From the NCBI GenBank assembly GCA_024280215.1, contig JAJRQO010000021.1, forward strand, positions 115,523 to 179,522: a stretch of DNA of 64,000 nucleotides, read 5' to 3'. The translations under genes and the position numbers were made by a program. Under the pieces are notes generated by a model that did no database searches, was not told where the DNA came from, and saw nothing but the letters and a program-made list of their open reading frames with translations. Below, in pieces: positions 18,657 through 27,244 of the stretch (within the stretch, counting starts at the first letter, position 1; every line of letters starts with the position of its first letter). The stretch comes from Candidatus Zixiibacteriota bacterium. GTDB lineage: Bacteria > Zixibacteria > MSB-5A5 > GN15 > FEB-12.

Positions 18657-19905
18657 GTTCTTCTTTCAGCTCATTTGCTACTTTTATTTTTGCAATTGAA
18701 AATATCTTTTCAACATCGCCTAAGCGTGACTCCCAGGAATGCTTCGTCTTAGCATCTTCTAAAGCTTGTGAACTAATTTTTTTTCGTAAACTCACATCAT
18801 TTTTCAAACGAACAATTGCTTCACCTAATTCTTCTTTGCTACCCGCATCGACCAAAAGAGCATTTTTCTCATTAACAAGTAAATCAGAAATTTGACCTAT
18901 TGCTGATGCAACTATCGGTTTTCCTGCGGCCAAATATTCAAATACTTTCAATGGTGAAAAATAAAAATTATCTAACTTTGGATATGGAGCAGTAACAATA
19001 TCAAGTTTTGCTATATGTGAAGGAATTGTATTATGCTCTACGGCACCTACAAACTCAACTTTATCAATAAGATCAAGAGCTTCGCATTGGTTTTGAAGTT
19101 GCTCTATATAATCTTTCTGTCCACCTCCGACCAATCGAAGTCTTAACGATTCATCAACCTGATGTATCGCAGCAAAAGCATCAATCAGAATATCTACACC
19201 ATGCCAAGGCTTAATAGAGCCTACAAAGCCAATAACAAATTCATCAACAGCATCAGAAGATTTTTTGAGGGTGCGATTATTATCATAATTATCAAGTGAT
19301 ACACCATTTGGAACAGTGGTCACCGCTGTCTTTGGAGCAATATTCAATACATATTCTTTTAATTTATCCGATACTGTTATAACATGATCAGCAGTCGTAA
19401 ATAAAAATTTCTCAACCGACTTCGCCAACGCTAATTGATTGAGTTGTCTAAATTCCGATGCTTCAAGCACCAAGGGTGCATTTACTTCAAGAATAAATGG
19501 AATCTTAAAATTTTTCGCAAAAACTAATCCAGCAGTTGAAAAAATAGAATAACGTTCATACAAAAGTTCAAATTCGTGATTTTGATAAATAGTAGATATC
19601 ATCTGCCCTATTGCTTCATTACGATAATAGTCCGAGGCTTCTTTCATTGTATGTTTATCTTCATTTTGCTTATCTGAACCATTCATGAATTCTATATTAG
19701 CAAAGCCTGGGAGTTGATAGACAGGATACTCATGGTTCTCTGGATTCTCCAACGCAAGCCTTGATGCTGCAATAATTGGTTCATACCCTTTGAGAACTAA
19801 AGTTTTTAAAAACTCCCTAATATGAATAGAAGCACCTTTAGTGCCTCCATATGGAATACCTCTATCAGAGGACAAGTAGAGAACTTTACCTTTTGTATTT
19901 GCCAT
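18640..19905 (-). CDS. Glycosyltransferase family 4 protein
   Basis: This GT-B glycosyltransferase of about 421 residues transfers a sugar from a nucleotide donor on the cytosolic side of the membrane. The N-terminal domain has YLSSDRGIPYGGTKGASIHI. The C-terminal donor domain has VPNGVSLDNYD, FVGSIKPWHGVDILIDAF and FEYLAAGKPIVAS, with the acid/EX-type region intact. A reading from TTG at 19923 would overlap the upstream gene. The ATG at 19905, just 4 nt after that gene's stop, is preferred. Donor and acceptor cannot be told from sequence. It is the third of three consecutive glycosyltransferases. Confidence 0.85.
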   Translation of the reverse strand: MANTKGKVLYLSSDRGIPYGGTKGASIHIREFLKTLVLKGYEPIIAASRLALENPENHEYPVYQLPGFANIEFMNGSDKQNEDKHTMKEASDYYRNEAIGQMISTIYQNHEFELLYERYSIFSTAGLVFAKNFKIPFILEVNAPLVLEASEFRQLNQLALAKSVEKFLFTTADHVITVSDKLKEYVLNIAPKTAVTTVPNGVSLDNYDNNRTLKKSSDAVDEFVIGFVGSIKPWHGVDILIDAFAAIHQVDESLRLRLVGGGQKDYIEQLQNQCEALDLIDKVEFVGAVEHNTIPSHIAKLDIVTAPYPKLDNFYFSPLKVFEYLAAGKPIVASAIGQISDLLVNEKNALLVDAGSKEELGEAIVRLKNDVSLRKKISSQALEDAKTKHSWESRLGDVEKIFSIAKIKVANELKEEHANKI

Positions 19906-19909
19906 CTTT

Positions 19910-21166
19910 TTAATTTGCCTCAATAGTTTTCAATTTTTTTGGAGCGGCAATATTTTTTAAATCATCTATATACATTTCGTATAATTTTCCCGCATTATTT
20001 TTAAGTGAAAAATTGTTTTCAGCAAAGACTCTTCCTTTTTTGGCATATTCTTCACGAAGCTCTTCAGACAAGAGCAACCTCTCAAGCATTTCAGCAAGTT
20101 GAACAGGTTTTTTTTCTTCGACTAATAATCCGTTATGCTCATGTTTAATAATTTCTGGAATTCCGGAAATCCTTGTAGATATCGATGGAAGCCCAACCGC
20201 TAATGCTTCAAGTAAAACTGTTGGTAGAGCATCAATATTATTATCTTTCGCAATAATACAAGGTAGACAAAACAGAGTCGCTTCATTCATTAACGATATA
20301 ACTTCATCAGATGTTTTAGCTCCTATAAATTGTACATCATCCTGAAGCTGCAATTCCTCCTGAAGTGCCAACAAGTCTTCCTGTTCAGGTCCAGACCCGG
20401 CAATGACACATTCAAAATCTATTTTCTTTTCTTTTAAGATTTTTAAGGCTTTAAGAAGATCATCAAAGCCTTTCTTCTCAACCAGCCTACCCACTCCTAA
20501 AATAGTTTTTGTTTTCCTTTTAGAAACCGGTACTGGTTGTAATGAATTCAAATTTACACCATTGTATAAAACTTTAATTCTATCCATATTTATTTCAGGA
20601 GCTTGTTCAAATAGATAATTTTTATTAAAATTAGTTACGGTAACTATAAAAGATGCATACTGAAGTTTTTCGCGTAAATAGTGTTCATCCATATCATACA
20701 CAAAAATATCTTTTGCATGAGCAGTAAAACTAAAAGGGATTCCACAAATACGATGCGACAAATACGCGATAGTACTCGGGAGTGAAGCAAAGTGAGCGTG
20801 TAGTCTCTCGATTCCTAAACTTTCTACTTTCGAAGTTATCCATGCTGACCGCCAAATATTTTCTATTCTACTGGTATCTTTTGTGCGTAAAGCTTCGTTG
20901 ATTAAGTTCCAAATATTGCTATTATATTTTTCTAAACAATCCCACTCATTTGAAATCCATCCTGACCATTTTTTTACATCAAAGTCTTCTAAATAATGAA
21001 TATGTGCTTTTAACTCGCCTATCTGTGGATGAAACTTTCCTTCATTTGGTTTTTTAAGTGAGAAAATTGTAACTTCTGCACCTTGTCTCTCCAGTTCTAA
21101 AATTTCATTTAAAATAAAAGTTTCAGAAATCCGTGGGAACATTTTAACTACATATCCGATTTTCAT
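19910..21166 (-). CDS. Glycosyltransferase family 4 protein (colanic-acid WcaL-like)
   Basis: This 418-residue GT-B enzyme begins MKIGYVVKMFPRISETFILNE, the typical start of WcaL/AmsK-like glycosyltransferases of exopolysaccharide clusters. It carries LHAHFASLPSTIAYL, VLYNGVNLNSL, GVGRLVEKKGFDDLLKAL and LLEALAVGLPSISTRISGIPEII. The last contains the usual donor-binding Glu pattern. It is cytosolic and probably membrane-associated. It lies 36 nt after the COG4671-like gene. Its similarity to colanic-acid-type enzymes supports a polysaccharide or glycolipid product for the operon. Confidence 0.86.
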   Translation of the reverse strand: MKIGYVVKMFPRISETFILNEILELERQGAEVTIFSLKKPNEGKFHPQIGELKAHIHYLEDFDVKKWSGWISNEWDCLEKYNSNIWNLINEALRTKDTSRIENIWRSAWITSKVESLGIERLHAHFASLPSTIAYLSHRICGIPFSFTAHAKDIFVYDMDEHYLREKLQYASFIVTVTNFNKNYLFEQAPEINMDRIKVLYNGVNLNSLQPVPVSKRKTKTILGVGRLVEKKGFDDLLKALKILKEKKIDFECVIAGSGPEQEDLLALQEELQLQDDVQFIGAKTSDEVISLMNEATLFCLPCIIAKDNNIDALPTVLLEALAVGLPSISTRISGIPEIIKHEHNGLLVEEKKPVQLAEMLERLLLSEELREEYAKKGRVFAENNFSLKNNAGKLYEMYIDDLKNIAAPKKLKTIEAN

Positions 21167-21202
21167 TTTAAAATTTCCTTCAGTAAAGAAGTTACGAGTT
21201 AT

Positions 21203-22510
21203 TTATTTGTTGATAAATAATTCACCACAAAAGCGAGCAAGGTTATTTGTACCGTTTAGTTCAATACTATTTTGTGCTCTCGCATTTGTTAAAGGTTGTT
21301 GTGGATTTTTAAGTTGAGAAAATATTTTTTCTGACAACGACTGAGCTGAGACATCATCAGGATGAAGCATCTCAACCAGATTTAATTCATTTAAACATGT
21401 TGCCCGAATTAGTTGCTCTTTTCGATGCATCACTCTTGGAATCAATAAAGCACGTTTTGCACATCCAAGTAATTCCGTAACTGTGTTATAACCAGCAGTG
21501 CTAACCACTAAATCACTCTTCTTAAAGTATAATTCGGCATTTTTCACAAAACTTTTAATTGAAACAGGTAGCCCAACAGCTTCTTTTTTAAACCGCTTCA
21601 CAAGATGTTCCTCTAAAAAGGACCCCATTAGAATAACAGTATCAAAATTTATTTCATTTTTATATTCCCGAAGCATTTGCAAATAATTGCCAATAATAAT
21701 CTCTCCGGCACCATCACCACCACCGATAGTAACGGTTACCAGAGAGTTATTGCCAGAGTACCTTGGAGGTATTTTACTCGGCAATTTTTTTACAATGTAA
21801 TTACAATAAAAAGTTTTTTTCAGTAAATGTTTCGGAAAATTATAATTCTTTGCTGTCTGATAGACGTTTGGAGAACCATAGACCATAACAAAATCATATA
21901 ACTCATCCAACACTTCGTAAATCCCGTCTTTATTCCAAAGCTCACACACATTTTTGGGTGAGTCAATAATATCACGAAGACCTAAAATTTTTACACAATC
22001 TGAACCAGATTTTTTAAGCCATTCAAGTGATGGTTGCATTTCTGATTTCATTCCAAGAGGAGAATGGTCAACTAAAAGTAGATGCGGATTATAGTCCTGT
22101 ATCGTCTGAAGTAAAATATTTGTTCTGATAGTTAAAATACGTCGATAGGTTGTCCCAAGCGTTCGTGCTTCATATGCTTCAGGACCAACTTTTCGTACGG
22201 CTGGTAATTTCACATAGTCTACACCATCAGGGATTTTAAAACGGTCGACAACAGGAGAACCAGTCACCAACAATATCGAAAGCTTCGGATAATTTTCAAT
22301 CAAGGCATTGGCAATTTTTAAACATCTCTGTAAATGTCCTAAGCCAAAAGTATCATGCGAATAAATCATCACCCGCTGACCATAACCAGAAACTTGCTCT
22401 CTCAATTGCTCCAAGCTCATATTGCTATTAGCAAAATCCAATACATTTGTATTCTTAGATTCATCTTTTCTGAACTGATTAGGAATGGCAATTGTATCTA
22501 TTTTATTCAT
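21203..22510 (-). CDS. COG4671-type predicted glycosyltransferase, first gene of the long run
   Basis: This 435-residue GT-B-fold protein begins its domain with VMIYSHDTFGLGHLQRC, the signature of the uncharacterised COG4671 glycosyltransferases. A MurG-like C-terminal half follows: VTVTIGGGDGAG, SDLVVSTAGYNTVTELLGCAKRALLIPR and KEQLIRA. The roughly 45-residue N-terminal extension (MNKIDTIAIPNQFRKD...) is low in complexity. The ATG is preceded only by a weak GAGA, with about 36 nt of leader after the predicted sigma-54 start site. Donor and acceptor are unknown. Confidence 0.82.
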   Translation of the reverse strand: MNKIDTIAIPNQFRKDESKNTNVLDFANSNMSLEQLREQVSGYGQRVMIYSHDTFGLGHLQRCLKIANALIENYPKLSILLVTGSPVVDRFKIPDGVDYVKLPAVRKVGPEAYEARTLGTTYRRILTIRTNILLQTIQDYNPHLLLVDHSPLGMKSEMQPSLEWLKKSGSDCVKILGLRDIIDSPKNVCELWNKDGIYEVLDELYDFVMVYGSPNVYQTAKNYNFPKHLLKKTFYCNYIVKKLPSKIPPRYSGNNSLVTVTIGGGDGAGEIIIGNYLQMLREYKNEINFDTVILMGSFLEEHLVKRFKKEAVGLPVSIKSFVKNAELYFKKSDLVVSTAGYNTVTELLGCAKRALLIPRVMHRKEQLIRATCLNELNLVEMLHPDDVSAQSLSEKIFSQLKNPQQPLTNARAQNSIELNGTNNLARFCGELFINK

Positions 22511-22555
22511 TAATTCTCATAGTTTTAGAAAACTCATTTTCTCTGAGTTACATTG

Positions 22556-22573
22556 AAGCAAATTCGAAGCCAA
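22556..22573 (-). promoter_or_regulatory. Sigma-54 (-24/-12) promoter
   Basis: On the minus strand the sequence reads TTGGC, CTT-like spacer and TTGCT. GG (22571-22570) and GC (22559-22558) are exactly 10 nt apart, and TTGC and TGGC are both complete. It matches 14 of 17 positions of the YTGGCACGRNNNTTGCW consensus, with all invariant bases kept. The predicted start site is near 22546, about 36 nt before the first gene. Confidence 0.72.
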
Positions 22574-22657
22574 ACAGCCCAATATTCTGTATCATATTAC
22601 GGCGTATAAAGTTATAAAATTACTACATAGACATAACTGGTCGACAATACAGGGATG

Positions 22658-22677
22658 ATTGGTTCATATAAACCAAT
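22658..22677. promoter_or_regulatory. Palindrome: candidate activator (enhancer) site
   Basis: ATTGGTT, a 6-nt spacer and AACCAAT form a perfect 7-bp inverted repeat. It lies about 110 bases upstream of the predicted sigma-54 start, the normal distance for an NtrC-family enhancer. It is also 9 nt after the regulator's stop, so a weak terminator is the alternative, but no U tract follows. Confidence 0.42.
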
Positions 22678-22685
22678 TGGGTGAT

Positions 22686-24092
22686 TTAATCAACAATGTT
22701 AATTATTTTGAAGATTTCATGCTTTTTGATGCGATAACGGAGAGCTTCACGACCGAGATGAAGTTTTCGAGCTGTCATGCTCACATTTCCATCAAATTGT
22801 CGTAATGCCTGCAGGATAATCTGTTTGTCTAACTTTTCCAAGTCGATTCCATTTTCAGGAATATTAATTTCAATTTGAGAGTCTGAGTTAATGAGTAGTT
22901 TGTGTGATACTTCGTGTGAATCGTCAGAGATATTTAAATCTTTTACAAGAATTTCTCTATCTTTTTTAATAAAAGTAACCCGTTCCATCAACTGACGTAA
23001 CTCTCTTACGTTTCCAGGCCATTTATAGGAAACAAGCAATTCCTTCGCTTCATCAGTTAAAACTTTATCAACTTTATACTTTTTGCTAAAACTGCTTAAA
23101 AAGAATTCCGCTAAATCACAAATATCTTCTTTTCGTTCTCGAAGAGGTGGTAAGCTGATGGTCAGGTTATTAAGACGGTAATACAAGTCAGATCGAAATT
23201 TTTCCGTATCCTTTAAATCTCTGTTAGATGCCGCAACTATATGAACATCAACATCAATATCTTTTAGCCCACCGACTCGTCTGATAGTCTTCTGTTCAAT
23301 CACCTGCAATAGCTTGACTTGTGTTTCAAGAGTCAAATCACCAATTTCATTTAAGAAAATTGTTCCGCCATTGGCAGTATCAAAGAGGCCAACTTTAAAT
23401 CGGTCAGCACCAGTAAAAGCACCTTTTTCATATCCAAATAATTCAGCCTCTTCAAGTCCTTTTGGAAGCGTTGTACAATTAACTTCGATAAATGGTTTTT
23501 CCGCAAGCTTACCACGGTAATGAATAATTCGTGACAACAAATCTTTTCCAACTCCAGTTTCACCAACAATTAAAACAGGCGGATAATCAGATGCCGATGG
23601 AAGGTCCATCGATATAACGCTTTCAATAATTTTTACAATCTCCTGCATCTTAACAGAATTAAAAATCATCTTATCATCATCTGCTTTTTCTGCTTCAATC
23701 TCGTGATAATATGAAATCTCCTGCTTTAGCCTCGTATCGTTCAATGTACGTTCGATAGCCAAAACAACTTCATCGATATCCAATGGTTTCCGAAGAAAAT
23801 CCGATGCCCCAAACCTCAAAGCTTCTACAACCGAATTCATTGTTGCGTATGCTGAAGTTATAATCACAGAAATACCAGGGTCATATTTTTTTATTTCCTG
23901 CAAACACTCAATACCTGACATACCCGGTAATTGAATATCAAGCAAAACAATATTTACTGGATTTTTTTTCAAAAACTCTAAGCCATCTTCTGATGATGTT
24001 ACTGTTGAGCAATCATGCTTATTTTCCTGCAAAGCTCGACAAATTGATTTACCGAGTAATATTTCATCTTCTATAAAAAGTATTTGTGCCAT
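22686..24092 (-). CDS. NtrC-family sigma-54-dependent response regulator
   Basis: This 468-residue activator has three domains. The receiver (1-118) has phospho-acceptor D52 in LLDIQLPG. The AAA+ ATPase has Walker A GETGVGKD (177-184), the sigma-54-contacting GAFTGA loop (224-229) and Walker B IFLNEIGD. A Fis-type helix-turn-helix ends the protein (NVSMTARKLHLGREALRYRIK). The first Walker B Asp, usual in NtrC, is Asn (N248). It follows its histidine kinase by 39 nt. The next downstream promoter on the same strand is a good sigma-54 site, so the glycosyltransferase/exporter run is its likely target. The signal is unknown. Confidence 0.93.
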   Translation of the reverse strand: MAQILFIEDEILLGKSICRALQENKHDCSTVTSSEDGLEFLKKNPVNIVLLDIQLPGMSGIECLQEIKKYDPGISVIITSAYATMNSVVEALRFGASDFLRKPLDIDEVVLAIERTLNDTRLKQEISYYHEIEAEKADDDKMIFNSVKMQEIVKIIESVISMDLPSASDYPPVLIVGETGVGKDLLSRIIHYRGKLAEKPFIEVNCTTLPKGLEEAELFGYEKGAFTGADRFKVGLFDTANGGTIFLNEIGDLTLETQVKLLQVIEQKTIRRVGGLKDIDVDVHIVAASNRDLKDTEKFRSDLYYRLNNLTISLPPLRERKEDICDLAEFFLSSFSKKYKVDKVLTDEAKELLVSYKWPGNVRELRQLMERVTFIKKDREILVKDLNISDDSHEVSHKLLINSDSQIEINIPENGIDLEKLDKQIILQALRQFDGNVSMTARKLHLGREALRYRIKKHEIFKIINIVD

Positions 24093-24131
24093 AACACCCT
24101 ATCTATACAATTTTTCTCAAAAAAGCAATCA

Positions 24132-25571
24132 TCAATTTTTCACTGGTATTTTTATAATTATCTTAGTACCTAATTTTTCAACACTCTCAACAAGTAACTT
24201 CCCATAATGTAAATCTATAATTTTCTTCGCTTGTGATAAGCCTAAGCCAGTTCCCTTTTGTTTAGTAGTCACAAATGCCTGAAACAATTTCTTTTTAATT
24301 TTTTCGGAAATACCATCACCATCATCTTCAATCGTTACGACGACAATTGAAAAACCATCAGCATCTTGCTCCATCACAGTACAAATATTTATTTTTTCAG
24401 AATTTGCTTCCAAAGCATTATTTACAAAAACAGAAAATACTTGTTCAAGAAGAATCTGATCAGCTTGGATATCTAACAGCTCTCCGTAAGTTGTACTAAC
24501 ATTTACACCAGTAGCATCTATCTTAGATTTTACTGCTCGTAATGATAATGTAACAATTTTATTTATATCAATTATTTCTTTAGTTATTTGTAATGGTTTG
24601 GCAAAGTCCAAAAATCGCTTTATCCAAAGATTGAGCCTGTCAATTGACTCTATAATATCATCAAAATATTCAACAAGCTCTGAATCATTTTCTCTTTTTC
24701 CTTTTAAGTACTGCACAGCCGCTCGAATTCCCGCCAAAGGGTTTTGAAGATTATGAGCGGTGTATGCTGCAACCTCACCCAAAGCTAAAACTCTTTCTTG
24801 ATTTCTAACTCCTATTTCATACTCTTGAAGCGACCGAGCCATGCTGTTGATTGACAAAGCTAAATCACCCCATTCATCTTTTTGAATATCTTCAACGCGG
24901 GTGGTAAAATTACCAAGAGAAATTTTTTGAGTGACTTGATTTACAGATTCAATTGGATGTAGAAGCCAGCGCTGATTAAGTACAAGCAGTATAATCAATA
25001 AAACTAAAACTACTGCAACAGACGATGCTATCAAAAAAACAGCTTTTTCACCAGCATCTTTTGATGAATCAATCGATCTCGCTCTTTGGTCTTGATAATA
25101 TTTATTAAAAATAAAAATATCATCGCTCACTTCATCAACAATTTCGTTTAGTCGTTGTCGAAGCTCACTTTTATCAAATTCCTTTTTAGAGTTTTCTTTT
25201 TGATTAATAATACCATTTAGAATCCATTGAAGTTCCACTGAAGTTTCAGCAAGAGCTTCATAATGATCTCTTTCTTCTTCTAATGTTGCAATATTTTCAA
25301 ATTCTTTAATCTTTAAATCAACAAAAGAGCCTATTTCAACAATCCTATTCGGTGACATCAAATCATCGTTGATATAGTCTCTACCCAAAGCAATCTGTTG
25401 ATACATCATTGAACGAAGATTTTCTACAAGAGTTGACTTCACTTGTATAGACGTAAGACTATCTGCTGTTTCATTCCATTTTAAGATGGAAAAAAAAGAA
25501 ATACTGCTGACAATTATAAAAATTATCAACAGTATAGTATAAGAGATAAAAAGTTTCGATTTAATAGTCAT
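24132..25571 (-). CDS. Membrane sensor histidine kinase
   Basis: This 479-residue kinase has two membrane helices (about 10-30 and 178-198) that bracket a helical, 4HB-like extracytoplasmic sensor. A HAMP segment (about 200-250), a dimerisation/phospho-acceptor helix (ALGEVAAYTAHNLQNPLAGI, H273) and an ATPase domain (NNALEAN N-box, DDGDGI G1, GTGLGLSQ G2) follow. The residue after the phospho-His is Asn, where NtrB-type kinases have Glu or Asp. It lies 39 nt before the NtrC-family gene, so the two form a pair. The sensor domain has no recognisable ligand motif. Confidence 0.92.
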   Translation of the reverse strand: MTIKSKLFISYTILLIIFIIVSSISFFSILKWNETADSLTSIQVKSTLVENLRSMMYQQIALGRDYINDDLMSPNRIVEIGSFVDLKIKEFENIATLEEERDHYEALAETSVELQWILNGIINQKENSKKEFDKSELRQRLNEIVDEVSDDIFIFNKYYQDQRARSIDSSKDAGEKAVFLIASSVAVVLVLLIILLVLNQRWLLHPIESVNQVTQKISLGNFTTRVEDIQKDEWGDLALSINSMARSLQEYEIGVRNQERVLALGEVAAYTAHNLQNPLAGIRAAVQYLKGKRENDSELVEYFDDIIESIDRLNLWIKRFLDFAKPLQITKEIIDINKIVTLSLRAVKSKIDATGVNVSTTYGELLDIQADQILLEQVFSVFVNNALEANSEKINICTVMEQDADGFSIVVVTIEDDGDGISEKIKKKLFQAFVTTKQKGTGLGLSQAKKIIDLHYGKLLVESVEKLGTKIIIKIPVKN

Positions 25572-25586
25572 AGGAGAAAAGTAATT

Positions 25587-26270
25587 CTATTTATATGCTT
25601 TTACAAGCATTCTTCGTTCAGAAAAACCAGGAACTTTTCTTGCGGGCTTTAATTCATGATCACGATGAGTCCCCAAGATTTCTACTTTTGAAAAACCTGT
25701 CTGTTCTAATATCTCTAAAATAAAATTTTTGGTCGGTAACATATGCAGATGACCTTTTTTACTCATTTTTCGAACTAATGCTGACAGTTCAGGATGTTCA
25801 AGTGGCACCGCTTCTACAAATTCCAAAAACGCAATATGCTCAGTTAGGTCATAAACACGGTCTAATACTTGCATTGGGAATTTCAGATGATGAAATACCG
25901 CAAGAAAAAGCACATAGTCAAACCGACCTAATTCTTTTCTTTTCAATGAAAGAATATCAGTCGCCATAAATTTAACTTTGGAATTAAAGAGTGATTTTAC
26001 AAATTCAAATTTCTCTTTAGCCTTCGGGCTTTTATCGACAGCAATTATTTTCGATGCACCTCGTTTTTCAAATTCGAAGGAATAAAACCCTTCATTGCTC
26101 CCTATATCCAAAACAGATTTTCCTGAAAGGTCAGCAGGTAACCCCATCAACTCGATTTTTTTTGATTCAGACTCACCAGTTTCTCCGTCCGTCACAATAC
26201 CGTTGCCAAGTGGAATAGACTGATACCAATTAAATTTATTTGCTTTTTCTTGTATAGTTTTGCTATCCAA
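25587..26270 (-). CDS. Class I SAM-dependent methyltransferase (DUF1698/CmoB-like)
   Basis: This 227-residue methyltransferase has FNWYQSIPLGNGIVTDG near the start, typical of the DUF1698/Methyltransf_9 group. The SAM-binding motif VLDIGSNEGFYSFEFEKRGA, an acid at IAVDKS and the motif FDYVLFLAVFHHLKFP follow. The start is TTG at 26270, with AAGGA 9 nt upstream; no in-frame ATG fits. It lies between the epimerase and the histidine kinase, with gaps of 15-17 nt. CmoB-type tRNA modification is possible, but the setting favours O-methylation of a sugar or lipid. The substrate is unproven. Confidence 0.8.
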   Translation of the reverse strand: MDSKTIQEKANKFNWYQSIPLGNGIVTDGETGESESKKIELMGLPADLSGKSVLDIGSNEGFYSFEFEKRGASKIIAVDKSPKAKEKFEFVKSLFNSKVKFMATDILSLKRKELGRFDYVLFLAVFHHLKFPMQVLDRVYDLTEHIAFLEFVEAVPLEHPELSALVRKMSKKGHLHMLPTKNFILEILEQTGFSKVEILGTHRDHELKPARKVPGFSERRMLVKAYK

Positions 26271-26287
26271 CTGATAACATCCTTTCT

Positions 26288-27244
26288 TTATTTGTAATTA
26301 TCTTTAAACCACAAAATTGTTTTTCTTAAGCCAGCTTGAAATGGCTGGAATTTTTGCAACCCTAACACATTTATTACTTTTGTAGGATCCGCAAGAGTAC
26401 ATGGATCATCACCAGCTTTTAATGGAAGAAATGTAGGGGTTATATTCGTTTTTAATATTTTCTGAATCCCATCAAGTAAATCATTCACCGATGTTAATTG
26501 CCCAGGGCCAACATTAAAAACCTCACCTATCGCAGATTTTTTACGAGATGCTAACCTAAGAGCTTTGACAATATCACCAACATAGACAAAATCACGGGTT
26601 TGTTTCCCATCGCCATAAATTATCGGTTGAATACCACTAAGCAGCTTTGTCGCAAAACTTGGAATAACATTGGAATACTGTGAGCGAGGATTTTGTCTTG
26701 GTCCATACACAGAGAAAAATCGCATCGATACAGTTTCAAGTTTATATAAATTCAAATACAAATCACACAGTTGCTCACCTATCAATTTTGATGCTGCATA
26801 GGGTGACGACCCTTTTACAACCATCGACTCTTTAAACGGAACCTTATTGCCAGCACCGTACACCGATGCCGACGAGACATACACAACTCGTTTGACATTA
26901 TTTTGCCGTGCTGCTTCCAGAACATTCTGAGTACCACCAATATTTACATCCGATGTTTCAATAGGATTATCGACAGAATAAGGAACCGATGAAATCGCAG
27001 CAAGATGATAAACTTCCACGGCATTTTTCATTACCTTTTTTAAGGCAGTATAATTACGTACATCATTCTTGACAAACGTTACATTTTTTAAGACTGTTGA
27101 AATATTTTTCTTTATACCAGTAGAAAGATTATCGTATACAAAAACATCAAAGCCAGAGTTCACCAAACTTTCGACAAGATGCGATCCAATAAATCCCGCC
27201 CCACCTGTTACTACTACTTTTTTCTTTATATTATTTTTGATAAT
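26288..27244 (-). CDS. NAD-dependent sugar epimerase/dehydratase without a standard start codon
   Basis: This extended SDR enzyme is related to UDP-glucose and UDP-GlcNAc 4-epimerases. The first ATG (27166) would remove the NAD-binding motif, yet reading upstream in frame gives KKKVVVTGGAGFIGSHLV, which matches the paralogue at 35.5 kb. The in-frame TGA at 27253-27251 limits the start. Between it and the motif there is no ATG, GTG or TTG. The best candidate is ATT at 27244, four bases after GAGG (318 aa). ATA at 27229 aligns with the paralogue's Met. The catalytic YxxxK is in SPYAASK and the serine region is VSSASVYG. It is first in the minus-strand operon with the methyltransferase and two-component system. 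Confidence 0.72.
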   Translation of the reverse strand: MIKNNIKKKVVVTGGAGFIGSHLVESLVNSGFDVFVYDNLSTGIKKNISTVLKNVTFVKNDVRNYTALKKVMKNAVEVYHLAAISSVPYSVDNPIETSDVNIGGTQNVLEAARQNNVKRVVYVSSASVYGAGNKVPFKESMVVKGSSPYAASKLIGEQLCDLYLNLYKLETVSMRFFSVYGPRQNPRSQYSNVIPSFATKLLSGIQPIIYGDGKQTRDFVYVGDIVKALRLASRKKSAIGEVFNVGPGQLTSVNDLLDGIQKILKTNITPTFLPLKAGDDPCTLADPTKVINVLGLQKFQPFQAGLRKTILWFKDNYK

